A DNA stretch of 64,000 nucleotides. Source: Mesorhabditis belari (lineage: Eukaryota > Nematoda > Chromadorea > Rhabditida > Rhabditidae). Location of the stretch: NCBI GenBank assembly GCA_958450365.1, contig CAUEEP010000928.1, positions 58,501 through 122,500 on the forward strand, in the 5' to 3' direction. Positions within the stretch are counted from its first letter, which is position 1. The number at the start of each line of letters is the position of its first letter. Positions 15,160-27,398 of this stretch are shown in pieces. The position numbers and the translations under genes were made by a program. The notes beneath the pieces were generated by a model that was given only the letters and a program-made list of their open reading frames with translations, made no database searches and had not been told where the DNA came from.

Positions 15160-17167
15160 ATGTTTTCCAAGCGTGGCTCTTTCTACAGTAATTCCGCCTT
15201 GAGCGATTTGATGAAAGAAGATTTGAGAAGGAAAAGTATAAGGGATAAAGAAAAGAAAATATTGGAGGGAATGCGAGAAAAATATGAAAAAGGAGAAGAA
15301 AAGGAGAAATTTGAAAGAAATGATAGAGGAAATGGACATGGAAATGGACATGGAAATGGAGGGGATTTGTTGAAAGAGCTAAAATCTTCAAGGAAATGGA
15401 GTGTGCTGTTGAAAGAGAGACAGGAAGCCGATTATCAGAAAACGACAAATGTATGTGGTGCATGAATTGTTTGTGTTATCTATGTATCGAATATCTTTAT
15501 CCACTTGTAAATTGTCTCTTTCAGATCCAACCCCATCAATACACCGAAGATCCAACGGTTGCGTGGGAAATGCTGAAAGCGAAACGACCCGTGAAAAGAG
15601 TTATTCAGGTGGGGAAATTGAATTTTTTCAATTTTTTTGACACATTCACAACGGTACGACCTATACTAATGACAATTTTTCAGATGAAACCGGAGACACC
15701 AATTCGCGTGGATCACGTGAGATTCGTGTGTATCGGATGCACGCACGGACAACCATTACCCGCATTGCCTGGTTGGATAATGTTAATTCAAATTATCCAT
15801 TCAAAATCTGTATAGAAAATCCTATGTGATGAACAAATTGTTTAGATGGAGACGTTTTGATAGTCACCGGCGATTTCACCTCATGCGGTCTGCCGAAAGA
15901 GGTCAAGAATTTCAACGCTCAATTGGGTGAGTTGCAGAAAAAAACTTTGTGAAACCTTAGATTTCAGATTTCAGATTTCAGATTTCTTTTAAAACATAAA
16001 ACTTTTATATTCATTTTTTCACGTTTTAAGCTTCAACTCGTCATGCGTATCGAATTCTCATCGCCGGTAATCACGAATGCACATTTGATGAGAGTTTCCT
16101 AAAGTCGCAAAGTAAGTATATTGCAAAAAATTTTTGAGAAAATCAAATCAAATTCCAGAACGAGACATCGGCGAGGCGAAAGAGGAAGCCCTCAAACAGG
16201 CATTACTCTCAGCATTGCATTCGGCGAAAATGCAAACACCAAAACAATTGATAACGAACGGAATTTATCTACAAGACGACTTGATTGAACTCTTTGGAAT
16301 TACCATTTATGGGACACCCTGGTGACAATAAAAAATCCAGCACTTTGATAATACTTTTTGTAGGCAACCCCGCGTCGACAATTGGGCCTTCAATCTACCG
16401 CGTGGACAAGCGCTTTTAGATAAATGGAATCAAATACCAACTGGTGTTGATGTGCTCATCACACATACACCACCACTTGGTAAAGATCGCATTTGATGGG
16501 ACTTTTAAAAACAAATACCGTCATAGATAGAAAGTGCTCCGACTTTGGATAGACTCTTTAAAGTATGCCCGTAGCCTGAATCGAATCTCCATTAGGGCCA
16601 GTTCGAGTTAAAATCGTTAAAAGTTAGAAACAAGGCTACAGTATAAAGAGAAAGTGGGGGCACTTTTTAGCAAACTTAACGGAAGAATTAACTGATTAGC
16701 AATCAAAGCTGAATATCGATGCCTGTCGCTAAGAATACTGTAACTTATCAAAGGTTTAAACTTTAAGCAATCGTACCTTTTCAGGTCACGGCGATCTAAT
16801 GGCAAATGGGCAAAGGATGGGCTGTGTGGAATTGTTGAATACGGTGGCGAAACGAGTGAAACCGAAATATCACGTATACGGACATATTCATGAAGGTTTG
16901 ATTGGAAAGGGGGAAAAAGTGTAATAATATAATTCAGGTTATGGTTGTTCATCGGATGGATACACGAAATTCATCAATTGTTGTGCAACTGATGCCAATT
17001 TAGATCTCGTCAACAATCCCGTCATTTTCGATATTCCGGTAAATGATAAAGCATCAAGAATTGTTTGGAAACGATCTTTCCAGGTCCATCCAACGACAAA
17101 GCAATACTATTTGAACAATATCAAGAAAATCACGAAAAGAGTTGCAAAAGAATTGGAAAAGAAATGA
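15160..17167 (+). CDS. MPPED/UPF0046-family metallophosphoesterase
   Basis: Calcineurin-like phosphoesterase of the MPPED1/2 (UPF0046) type; mammalian members hydrolyse cyclic nucleotides weakly. Ten exons: 15160-15450, 15525-15608, 15684-15771, 15846-15926, 16031-16111, 16159-16321, 16364-16479, 16785-16895, 16938-17038 and 17084-17167, all in phase. The first about 100 residues are a charged, coiled-coil-like tail with a GHGNGHGNGG patch. Then come RFVCIGCTHG, GDVLIVTGDFTSCGLPKEV, ILIAGNHECTFDESF, FGITIYGTPW, NLPRGQALLDKWN, ITHTPPLGHGDL, MGCVELLNTV, YHVYGHIHEGYG and TNPVIFD-like NNPVIFDIP. Metal-site motifs GDF, GNHE and GHIH are present; the first, normally DTH, reads CTH. The start ATG follows an acceptor-like TTCTAG, so the exon is either trans-spliced or internal. 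AATAAA at 17309-17314. Intron 4 ends in a non-canonical TTTAAG and holds three decoy TTTCAG sites. Confidence 0.92.
15961..15981 (+). promoter_or_regulatory. tandem decoy splice acceptors (ATTTCAG x3)
   Basis: Three perfect copies of the heptamer ATTTCAG, the nematode 3' splice consensus, directly after CCTTAG, sit within intron 4 of the phosphoesterase gene. None leads to an open frame; the frame resumes only after TTTAAG at 16030. They could modulate splicing of this weak-acceptor exon or simply be a microsatellite. Confidence 0.55.
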
Positions 17168-18840
17168 TTCATTGCCGTTTTTTGTTCATTTTCCCTATTT
17201 TTAATGATCTCATTCATATCAAAATCGTGTTTTTCCCGGATTTTCTCTTTTTTTGCACATCGCACTTCTCTTCTTTCTTGATTTCGCTTTTTTTCCATGT
17301 ACAAAGATAATAAACTATGGTTTTACCAGAAATTAGTGAGAAAGCAGTAACAGTGCAAAAAACTATGATAGGATATCATACCAAGAGTGGTTTGATACTA
17401 AGGTAAACGCATAAATATAGTTGGTTACGCTAGTGAGTATCCCAATTACATTGAGAGTGTGTTCTTCTTGTTTAATGCACTTTCCAAAAAACACCTATTC
17501 TACTATAAGCATCGTTTACATTCTTCAGAATATCTAATCTTTTCTCTCAATCTCTTTGTGTCAAATAGGTGTGCAAATATGTCTGTGGAAAAGAAAGAGA
17601 GATGCGGTGGGAAAGGGAAAGGAAAGGGTGTCCAGGGTGTCCACTGCCAGCAATCTCCATCTTGCATTCTAACGAGAATCAGTCAACCGATATCCCCTCT
17701 TTCCCCTACTCCATTCATTCCATGCACACATGTCAACAACCATTTACATGATTGCACCCAAACCCGGGATTTTTGACGAAATTTAACTCGAGCTTTAGCA
17801 AATGAATTCATTTGGAAACACTGTGACCCAAGTGTATTTGTAACTTTTGGTACTGATTTTATGAGACTCACGAGCTTCCTTTTCACTTTTTACTCTATAG
17901 CTATCCACTTTTTCTCTGGTCAATTTGAATGAGAAGAGAAAAAAAACGGGAATGGAGTCTATTCTATGGGAATCTTAAGGTTAAACCTTATCTAATTATT
18001 CAGAAGTCAGCACGGAGTTCTTTGGGAAAATGCCCATGTAGAGGAGAAGAGCCTGATCGCGATCTTTTGCCGTCACAACGTGTTCCTTCAAAAAATGAGT
18101 CGACCTGGAGAAAACAATGTATCTTTTGCTAGTTTTATGGCCAATCTATTAATAGACTTGCTCATCGGACAAGTTAGTGCAGAAAGGAAATAAAATCAAC
18201 TGAATAACTTTAAATTTGTGGGAAATTTTAAACCCATTTTGTTGTTTTTGCATTAACTTGTCCAATAGCACCTATTTCAGAACAGAAAACCCAATACCCA
18301 AACGCGTTGTTGATGTGAGGGAAATTGAAAAGAATCTCTGAAACTATCAAGCAAAAAAACCTGGTTTGCTGAATCAGAGAAAGCATCTTTGATCTTTTCG
18401 ATACAATTAGATTGATAGAAAGTTGTTTGTTCGGATCTTTCACCGCCACCTCCTTGATTTGTATGCTTACTACGCCGGAAGCTGATAAGGATCAAAGAAT
18501 TCTTTGAAATGGAATCGAATAATAAAACGCAAAAATAAAATGATGTAAAAAACGAACAGTGAACAGCTAAGGATAACGAAAATTTATTCAAAATAAATGC
18601 AGAGTTCGTAATGTTCTTTAAATATCAAGAATGCTCAAATATCAAAACATAAATAGCCGTTGATCGTTATTTCACCGTCTATGCAAACAATTAATTTATT
18701 GGAAAAGGATCGAAAGCCCAACAGGAATTCGTTATTAAAGATTTTTCGGTATTTGAATTGTTAGAAAACAAATGAGCTACCGAGTATAAATTGTTCGGTG
18801 AGCTGAATCGGTCACTCAATCATTCGAGCTCTTCTCAAAG
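17168..18840. other. intergenic region between phosphoesterase and lectin
   Basis: Holds the phosphoesterase poly(A) signal and the first copy of a 0.38-kb direct duplication (17505-17881). No exon recognised. The lectin promoter should lie just upstream of 18841; TATAAA at 18785-18790 is 50 bases before the start codon and is the only candidate core-promoter motif seen. Confidence 0.5.
17505..17881. repeat. direct duplication, left copy (flanks the lectin gene)
   Basis: About 95% identical to 22560-22935 in the same orientation, starting TAAGCATCGTTTACATTCTT and ending in GAGACTCACGAGCTT. Similarity resumes weakly beyond (a GAGAAGAGAAAAAAAACGGG patch at about 17930 against one at about 23115). 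No convincing coding potential, as both copies have many changes at all codon positions. The C-type lectin and a gene fragment lie between the copies. Confidence 0.85.
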
Positions 18841-20636
18841 ATGTTTAGCTCCCAGTTGCTTATGGTGGTCGGCTTGGCCGCTTCGATCGTTTGTTGCGTA
18901 CGTCAAAATATCGCTATTATTTTTATTTTCAAAATATCGTCATTACCCATGTTCTGTTTCTATTAGGCATAAAACTATATAAATAATTAAAAAAAATTTT
19001 TTTACAAGAGCTATTTAATTTCAGTGCCCGCCTTCGTGTCCCTCTGGATGGACCTACCTAGAGAAAACCACCAGCTGCTATAAAGTTTGTTTTTGAAAAC
19101 TCGAATTTCCAGTTTACAATGAATTCTTAGTATACTTTTCGTCAAAAATTTCGAAAATAAAAACTTTTCTCATTTGTAGGTAATCAAAAAAGAGGGTGGA
19201 CTTGATCAAAGTGAAGCGCAGGCCCTTTGTGTCTCACTTGGCTCGAACTTGACCTCAATTCACTCCGATGAGGAACATGATTTTATTAACGGTGATTAGT
19301 TACTATCAATGCTATAGCTTTTTGGTGTATTAGACTGGCCGACTAGTAATGGTCACCGTTTTGCCTTTTTTTTCTAAAAATTCACTATGAGTCGAGGCAG
19401 AATGATAAAAGAATGTGTTTACTCTAACATTATTATTGGGGATCAAAAATTGATGTTATGTATGTATAGAGACCGTTACTCCGGTTTTTCAAATAGCGTT
19501 TTTGTCTCTTGCGAATAGTTTTTTAAAAATAACTTGAAATACGTGTTTTTCACCACAGATTTATCCTAGGATGTTGAAAAAAAAATAAATTAGGATAGCT
19601 CTACACGTCAAAACTAAAAATGGGACCCTGTATTGGTGAAATGGCCCAAAAAACGTTCGTGCTCTCTTTGCAACAGCCCCTCCCAAGCCAGGATGATCAG
19701 ATTTCAATGAAATTTGGTATATAGGCTTTTGAAAGGTGGAGAAATCGTTTCTGCAAGTTTTAAGGTAATATGAAAAACATGAAAATTGTAGCTTTTTAAA
19801 GCTATTTTATAAATTTTTAGACATCGCCGAAACGAGCGTGAATGTGAGCACTTGGCTGATGACGATGACTGGAGGAGTTCGAGTGAGTTAGCGCAACAAT
19901 GCTTATACCGTATTCTTTCTAATAGTAGTGCACCGTTCCGCTCCGAGTTGATGACTATTTTACGGTTTCTAAGTTTTCGCAGAAGCTCAACGCTCTAATC
20001 CCCCACAAGATCTCATCGTCAGCTACATTTTCCGACCCCACATCGATAGGGACTGATAAGCGCTTTTCGAGATTTCGAGCAATTTAGGCAACGCCCAGGG
20101 TGCACTACTATTAGAGAGAATACGGTAACTGGAAATAAAGTGAATTTCCTGAATTGCAATGTGAATAGCTAAACTTATATTTAGACTGGTGGTAAAGCGA
20201 CTGATTGGAAATGGATTGATGGAACCCCATTCGATTACACGAATTGGGCCCCAAAGATGCCGGATAACGACTGGCAAACGGCGTTGCAGGTGAGAAATGA
20301 TCATGGAAAAAGCTTTTAGAACATGTTTTTAAAATCTACAAAATGCTATGATAGTAACAACTTGAATGACTTTCTATTGATCCGATATTCAAAAACAACT
20401 CTGAAAATTCCTAAACTGCTAGATCCGACGCTACTTTTCTGCTTAATAATGATTTTTCACTTTATTTTACTCACAATCATAGTTTCCCTTTTCAGGTGTA
20501 CACTGCGGTGGGATATCCCAGCTGGGATTCAGCTTCTCTCGGACCGTATTCGACCTCTCATCGTCACTGGGATGACATCCGAGCTGATAAAAAGTTCATC
20601 AACGCTGTCTGCAAGAGACCGGCCACTCGTCAATAG
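18841..20636 (+). CDS. secreted C-type lectin domain protein (178 aa)
   Basis: A clec-type secreted protein; in worms many act in gut or surface immunity. Six exons: 18841-18897, 19025-19084, 19180-19291, 19821-19882, 20185-20289 and 20496-20636 (TAG), phases consistent. Residues 1-18 are a signal peptide (MFSSQLLMVVGLAASIVC). One C-type lectin domain follows: CPSGWTYLEKTTSCYK, SEAQALCVSLGSNLTSIHS, EEHDFIN, DWKWIDGTPFDYTNWAPKMP, HWDDIRADKKFINAVCKR. The DG/W core and outer cysteines are present. The usual inner cysteine pair before and after the WND box is missing (DWQTALQVY and WDDIRADKK), and no EPN or QPD calcium/sugar motif is seen, so calcium-dependent sugar binding is doubtful. AATAAA at 20668-20673. 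The gene lies between the two duplication copies. Confidence 0.93.
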
Positions 20637-21725
20637 AAAAGCTCGTATTGAACGGAATATTTTGTTGAATAAAAGTTGGTGAATTGATTGAAGATTGTGA
20701 TTAACTTGACCTCTGACCGTTTTTTTCGTAAACCAACCCAGTTCTAGCAAAATAATCACTCTTCAAGCGGTTAACCTTCGGCATCTGGGCATAGAGATTT
20801 CTGCTTATCCTCTCCCTCCATCTCGCTTCCCGAGTTAAACACAAGATTTGCGTATCTAAACATATCCCAAGGTTTTGTTTTTGCACTACTCTTTAACAAC
20901 ACTCTCTTACTTAAATCCTGACCATATTAACGTACATTATATTTAATTATTAATCGGAAACACAATTTTTCCGACTTCTGACCTTTCTTGTGGCTGATAA
21001 TCAAAGAACTAACTTTAAAATCACCAAGCTAACTTCATTGCTGAAAAGATATTGGAGAAACCGCTTGATGGTGAATGTACGATCGTGTTCAACTTCTCGC
21101 GAAAGCCATTTGAGACCTGGAAGCGCTAAATTAGAAAGACTTTATTTATTAAGACTAGGAGACTGTATATTGGTTAATTCAGCTGGTTGCCGATAGAAGC
21201 TTGCTGACACTATCTGCTAAGGGATTATTTTTTGTGCTAAACTTTCAGCCAAATAATTTTTTATGTGTTATTTTGTTAAAATGCAAATTTTTTTTATTGT
21301 TTCAAAAAGGGTCAAAAAAGGGAAAAAACGGCAAAAATAGCCAAAAATCGTCGTTTTTGAGCACTTTCAGATGCCCGAAAACCCTTAAATTTCAACGAAT
21401 TTCCACAAACTAAAAGCTTATTCCCACTAAATCGAATACGGAGAATCTTTTTGCTGAACATTATCATGCTCTAAAACGCCTCAGGAAAAAGTTGTAAAAC
21501 TATACTTTTATTTTCATGCATTTTTAAGTGCCTCAAAGTTTTTTCAGAAAACTCGAAAACTGTTTAATAGATGTATATTGAACTATATTTTACTTTACTT
21601 TTGAAAGTAAGTTAAAATAATGCACAAGAGAGAAGACACGAAATAATTCCCTCGGTGCTATTTAATTGTCCGCCACTGTACATGCCTTTTGAGAAAACTA
21701 ATCTGATTTTAAATTTTACTTACAG
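20637..21725. other. intergenic region after the lectin
   Basis: Only the lectin poly(A) signal is supported. AT-rich with no recognised exon, RNA gene or element; several A/T homopolymers around 21280-21400. Confidence 0.5.
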
Positions 21726-22241
21726 AATAACTCAAAAGAATTGAAGCGCTCGCATTTGACTGTGGAATTTGCGATAGTTGCCGCGGGGAATCAGATGAAA
21801 GAAGTGAGTAGAAATAGTTGATAAGGCCATAAAAATGAATAAAATAAAAATATTCAACTATTTTAGCCAAAAAAATTTTTTTATTAAAAAAACGGTAGAT
21901 TAGAAAAATGAACTCATCACCAAACCTCTCTGTAGATCGATTTCATCTCGCTGCGCATGTCAATGCATCAAACGCTCATCAATAAGATTCACCTAGTGAT
22001 TGGCAGGTTTGTGTCAAAGCTTCGGGAAATTAGATACTTATTGTAAAATTTTATCCTTCTCAAGCTCTAACAAATCAAAGTTTAAATTCTGCTCAAAGCT
22101 GATGAAATGGATCTTCATCGTGATCAGCTAAAAAGAACCTCTCTCATCGTGATCAGCTACAAAAGAGCCTCTCTCGTCGTGATCAGCGACGAAAAGGAGC
22201 AGATCGCTGTCATCGATTCACATTATCACAAACAAGAAGGT
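21726..22241 (+). pseudogene. unrecognised gene fragment with a 30-nt in-frame tandem repeat
   Basis: Two exon-like blocks in phase, 21726-21803 (SKELKRSHLTVEFAIVAAGN) and 21936-22006 (IDFISLRMSMHQTLINKIHL), are followed at about 22115-22241 by an open stretch containing three imperfect copies of a 30-base unit. The last two read KRTSLIVISY and KRASLVVISD, followed by EKEQIAVIDSHYHKQEG. No acceptor joins the second block to the third in frame except a poor ATCAG inside the repeat itself. No start or stop context was found. I do not recognise the domain (the VIDSH.H motif is suggestive but unplaced). Likely a decayed or partial gene. Confidence 0.4.
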
Positions 22242-22559
22242 CAGTTTACAAAAAAAAATTGTTAAAAATCGTGAATTTTAATCTAAAACTCACGAATTTC
22301 ACTCTATTCTATAACTCCATGAACTCTCTAGACATCTTTACCTCAATTTGCATAGGAAGCTTTTTTTTAAAAGTTTTATGAACAACGTTTTACATTAATA
22401 GAAGAACAACTTACGAAGCTTTTAACATTAAAAACATAGTCACTTTAGGTCATAGCCACTACCTAAAGCTCATTACAGGAGCCGTAATCGCGACAAGTTC
22501 CTTCCGAAATCTGAAGTGGTTTTGTGAATTTTTTTGCTCGGAAATTCTACTGTGACTAC

Positions 22560-22935
22560 TGTAAGCATCGTTTACATTCTTTAGAATATCCAATCTTTTC
22601 TCTCAATTTCTTTGTGTCAAATAGGTGTGCAAATATGTCTGTGGAAAAGAAAGAAGAGATGGGGTGGGAAAGGGAAAGGAAAGGGTGTCCCGCGTGTCCA
22701 CTGCCAGAAATCTTCATCTTGCATTCTAACGAGAATCAGTCAACCGATATCCCCTCTTTCCCCTACTCCATTCATTCCATGCACACATGTCAACAACCAT
22801 TTACATGATTGAACCCAAACCCGGGATTTTTGACGAAATTTAACTCGAGCTTTAACAAATGAATTCATTTGGAAACACTGTGATCCAAGTGTATTTGTAA
22901 CTTTTGATACTGATTTTATGAGACGCACGAGCTTT
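22560..22935. repeat. direct duplication, right copy
   Basis: Partner of 17505-17881, same orientation, scattered substitutions and few small indels. The distance between copies is about 5.06 kb and the interval carries the lectin gene and the fragment at 21726-22241. Confidence 0.85.
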
Positions 22936-23859
22936 TATGCCACTTTTTCTCGAGTACAGGTCAGGTATTGCATCGTATCCTTCCTCATTTTCGATATAAA
23001 AAGCGGAGATTTTCTCTTTCATTGGAGCTTTTATTCAGTTTTTATTCTTAATCTCGAACTTGATTGATCACTGTGATTTGTTTTCTTCTAGACGAATCAA
23101 TTCAGTGATCAATTATGTGAGTGAGAAGAAAAGAAAAAAACGGGAATGGAATGGGAAGGGAAGGAAAGGGAAGATGTGGTGGGGAAGTGGCCGTCACTCT
23201 TCAATGGGTCTTCTTCTGTCTTTTCCCCTTTCCTCCCCCTTTCCTCATTTTTGTCCATACCGGATCCCCTTTCTTTCCCAATTCCATTCCTTTCTATTGC
23301 CCGATTCCGCATCCGCGTCGTTCTCTCTTTCAGGTTTCCCACTTCTTCCCTTCCAATCGATTTCTGATTTCACAACTTTTCAAAGCTTTGTTGAAACATT
23401 GAGTTTCATTCTTAAAGTCCCAGTGTGACTGCGGAATTTATGAAGTTTGACAATTAAAATGATTAAAAATGAAAGAACTGGTTATAAGATTTGTAAACAC
23501 TTTTGAGTATTTAACATTGGACTAACCCTTTCAGTTGCCTAGAATTGCTCGGAAATATTTGGCTCCCCCGGTTTCACCATCTGCTAAATTTAGCAAAAAT
23601 TAACTTTATGATTTAGCTAAATTTAGCTAAATTCAGTCAAATTTTGCTCAACAGCCAATGGGGTATCTTGTAAAAGTTACTAAATCGTTTTTTTTATCCC
23701 GGGCCTAGATCTGCATGTCTTTTTATGAAACCCTAAACGTATTTAGGTTCAAAATACTCAGAAAAAACTTTCTAACAAAAATGGTTGAGTAAAATTATAA
23801 GTTGCGCACTGGAGCTAAAAATTGAACTTTGCTAAATGCTAAATTGGTGTTTTTTTGGT

Positions 23860-23985
23860 GAAACCGGGTGAACTTTTATATCATTTGAAAGTCTGAAGGG
23901 TCCTCTTAGAAAGAACTAGTATAAAGGTTAAGAATACTGTATCTCTGAACAAAGTTATGAACCTTCAGAGTGTGGCTACCCCTTC
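23860..23985. repeat. dispersed repeat family A, copy 4 (short)
   Basis: Carries only the right-hand part of the family: TTATATCATTTGAAAGTCTG, GGTCCTCTTAGAAAG, AAAGTTATGAACCTTCAGAG and GTGGCTACCC. Confidence 0.6.
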
Positions 23986-26900
23986 TAAACCTTCCCTTTC
24001 TACCGTAACCTTGTTTCGAGCTGTGCACATATCGCTAAAGCGCCTTACAAAGTTTAGACTTCGATAACGATAAGATGACAGTAAATGGTGATTCATAGAC
24101 AGAGAAATCTGGTTAATGTTCATGAGTCCCAGTGAAAAAAAGACTGTCAGAATTAGGGTCTTCTTCTTTTTTTTCCCAAACCAGTTAACTGATGATGATT
24201 CAGCGATCTTCAGTCGTCAATTTATCTCGCGACTCATTTTCTCGATCATTTCCCCAAACAAACAAATCACCGATTCCATTCATTTGTGCAACTGAGGCCA
24301 TAACACTGCGTCATTTTTGTTTGGAGCTAAATTTCTCTACTTAAACTTTAAATTTTTTTCATATTGGCATTCTCATCGTGTAACTGAGATCAAGACCTAC
24401 AATTCGAGACAAAAAACCTAAAAAATGGTGCAATGAGTGGCTTTAGAATTCATTTGTCATTTGAGTGTCATGGCCCCATACAATTTCTTCATTCAATCTG
24501 TATTCAATGCTTATTTTGTTTCTAACACCTTCAACACGTTTTCCCCGTCATCGTTTCCGCATGCATCATCGCGAGTTTTTCCCCTCGATTTTCGTCAACC
24601 ATTTGGGACAACAAGGACGCTTTTTGAGGGAGAACAGAGAGTGAATTTGTGAGATTGTTTGTACAGTCCTCGTCTCTTTTCTCCTTTTTTCTTTTGATTG
24701 GTCTCCTCTTCTCTTTCTCTGCTTTTTCTCTTCTATTTCTTTTGTCGGACATTGTCCACTCGTCAGATTAGGCTCATTGTTCCCGCGGTCTTTTTTGCGT
24801 AAGAAACACATCTCTGAATACTGACTTTGAAATGATAGCTAGAGAACGGGGCAGGTTGTGAGGGTCCTTTAGTAAAAGTTTAGAAGAAAGGTTTGCTTTT
24901 GACTTCGTGATCACTGTTTTGTCTGTTTTGTCTAACGCAGGATATGCAGAGCTTTCTCTACTGTCTAAACAATTGGATCAGTAATTCCTTAGGATACTTA
25001 CTTGAGAATCGAATTACGGTGATACACTAGAATGTGTTTCTCTGAACTTGAAGTATGCAACAAAAGACAAATTGGCTTCACAGGATCTGCTTACTTAGTA
25101 TGAATAGTAGGTAATGCCGGTTTTTGCATTTATCGTTAAACTTTGTATTTACAAATCACCGGGAAAACCGTAGATCCGTAGATCTAGGAAAACCGTAGAT
25201 CTTTTTTCCTGGTCAACTTGCATTTAAAATATGATTTTTCCGTACTTTATGATACTTTGGCTTGTTTCTCTCTAAAGATTTGCTTTCCTAACACTGACTG
25301 GCCGGATCTGACTTTTTAAAATCTTCGGTTCAGATATTCGTCCAGCCTTGATTCCTAAGGTCTCACAAGAACTATAAACGAGTTGAACTGACAATGAGAT
25401 GAGGGAAGGGGAGTGGAGTGTTCCAAACAAGGAGAGAACAGTAGCCCCACCCTCCCCGCCCCTCCTCCACCTCTCCCCTCCATTCCCCATCTATTCCCCA
25501 ACCTCTCTTCTCAACACTATTTACCCAACGGGCATGGTGCTCGACGATGAGAAGGGGAAATTCAACACAAAACACCCTCTCTTTCCCCTTTGATTCCCCA
25601 TCTCTCTCCCCCTTTCCCTCTTTTCCCTCATCATCAACACCATCAGCAGCCAGGCCCACTAAATGATTTGCACCTCTTTTCACTTTATTACATCTTTTGG
25701 CTCTTTTCAATTACTCACCTTCCTCAACTGAGACTGATCTCAGCGCCACTCATCCATCCTCTCATCAATCTCCTATTCTCACCCAAAACACATCTCAATT
25801 TCATCTTCCATATTTTTTCAATGTCCATCCACTTGACCATGACATTTCTTGGGTTTCGATTTGTGAATTTGTTCATTTGAATTTCAACACAGACTCTCTT
25901 TTTTTCAAATCTGCAACCAACTATTTTTTTCACAATAGCCACTTTTATGGAAATTGCCTTTTGCAGAATATTCATTATATGAAAATTGGTCTTTAACTTT
26001 ACACCATCAATTTATTCCAAATATCGACAAAACCTCTCAAATCCCAAAACGAGAATCTAAAAAGGAAAAGAAACAAAGAATTGGTTGAGAATTGCTTGCT
26101 TGCAATTGTTTGTGTTGATTTCTCCGAAAGAGCTCTCTCCCAAAACGGGGAAATCCATCGAAATCCGCGAAAATCATCAACGAGAATCGACTCTCGAGAA
26201 GTTTTCCCCTTTTCTCTCTTTTTCACACATCTCTTTTCTTTTATTCCCGGATTTGATATTTTGAGAAAGATTGATGCTGATTCGATCAACAGAGCAAGCT
26301 GATCACAAAGATTTGAAGACTCAAAGAATCCTAAAGGATGACACCTGAAAATCCTATGATTGACAGGATATTGATTCTAAAAATAGATCAAACGTTTTTC
26401 TTTTTTAGATTCGGGTGCTCCTTTCGGGAAATCCACTTTCAAGCCAGTTTCAATTTGATCAGTCTGATTTTGGTCTCAATCGATGACGGGTTTACAAGAC
26501 TTAGTCAATGACACCAAAATTAGACTGAAGCTGGCGGGAGCTAGAATTTGGCGGGCAGATTAAGGTAGTTTGTCTAAAATGGGTGTCTTTTAGAAAACAT
26601 AATAACTCCAGATTCAATCATAAGGTTTTCAAATTTTTGGATTATAGTTTCTAAGTCTTAAAATGCTATTGTCAAGTATCACAATGGCTGGTTTACAAAA
26701 TTATGTGACCTTATAGTGAAATCGGGATTTTTTGAAGGGAAAAGGGTTTGAAGGAGACTTCCCTCACTCGACGAGAACCTACCCACCCCTCATCCACCAA
26801 CCCCAATTTGCCTTCAGCCTCACCCCTTCTTCTTCTTCTCTTTCACACACTTCACTCACTCCTTTTTCTTTTTTCGTTTTTCTTTTTTCTTCCATCAACA

Positions 26901-27398
26901 ATCGGCAACTTGAAAACAAAGATTTTCCCCCTCTCATTCACCTCATCTTCTTTTTTTTCCTTTTCTCACTTCAAAAAAAAGCGCTGAAGGGAACAAGCTC
27001 CACATTTCTTTCCCAAACTATGGATTGGAAAACGATTTTGGTACAATACAATTACCATTTAGTAAAAAATTGAGCTAGCTTTAGGTTATACTTAAGTCCA
27101 GGTTGTACCAGCCCACACAGCCAATTTTGTGGCGGTTGATGTTTTTGTCATCGGAAAATTGCTTTGGAAAGTTATTTTCCGGAAGATTTGTCGAATAATC
27201 GGGTGATTTTCCCATTTTTGTCTCTTTTCCTCAATCTAACCAATCGAAACCAATCCATTTCATCTCTCCCCAATAAACCCCAGCTGCCTCTTCTTTTTCC
27301 AAAGCACAGATTCGTAAAACGTTCACTTTTGATACAATTTCAATTCTCATTTCCAAGTTTTCATAAACATTCTCAAATGATTTCTCCTTTTTTCAGGA

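Larger units (their letters stand above)
22242..27398. other. 5-kb stretch with repeats; no gene recognised
   Basis: Contains the right copy of the direct duplication (22560-22935), a dispersed repeat family A copy (23860-23985), and long pyrimidine/purine-biased tracts (23120-23345, 25390-25660, 26740-26990) whose open frames have the composition of low-complexity DNA. I looked for exon-like blocks with splice sites on both strands and found none that I can support. Confidence 0.45.

Noticed and set aside
17459..17776. A short protein encoded by the direct duplication (MSVEKKE...)
   Set aside because: The two copies differ by a frame-shifting indel near the start and by substitutions spread over all codon positions, so selection on a protein is unlikely.
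23060..23428. Open frames of 70-120 codons on both strands
   Set aside because: The sequence is purine/pyrimidine-biased and the product is low complexity (long Ser/Pro/Phe or Lys/Arg/Glu runs), with no splice or family support.
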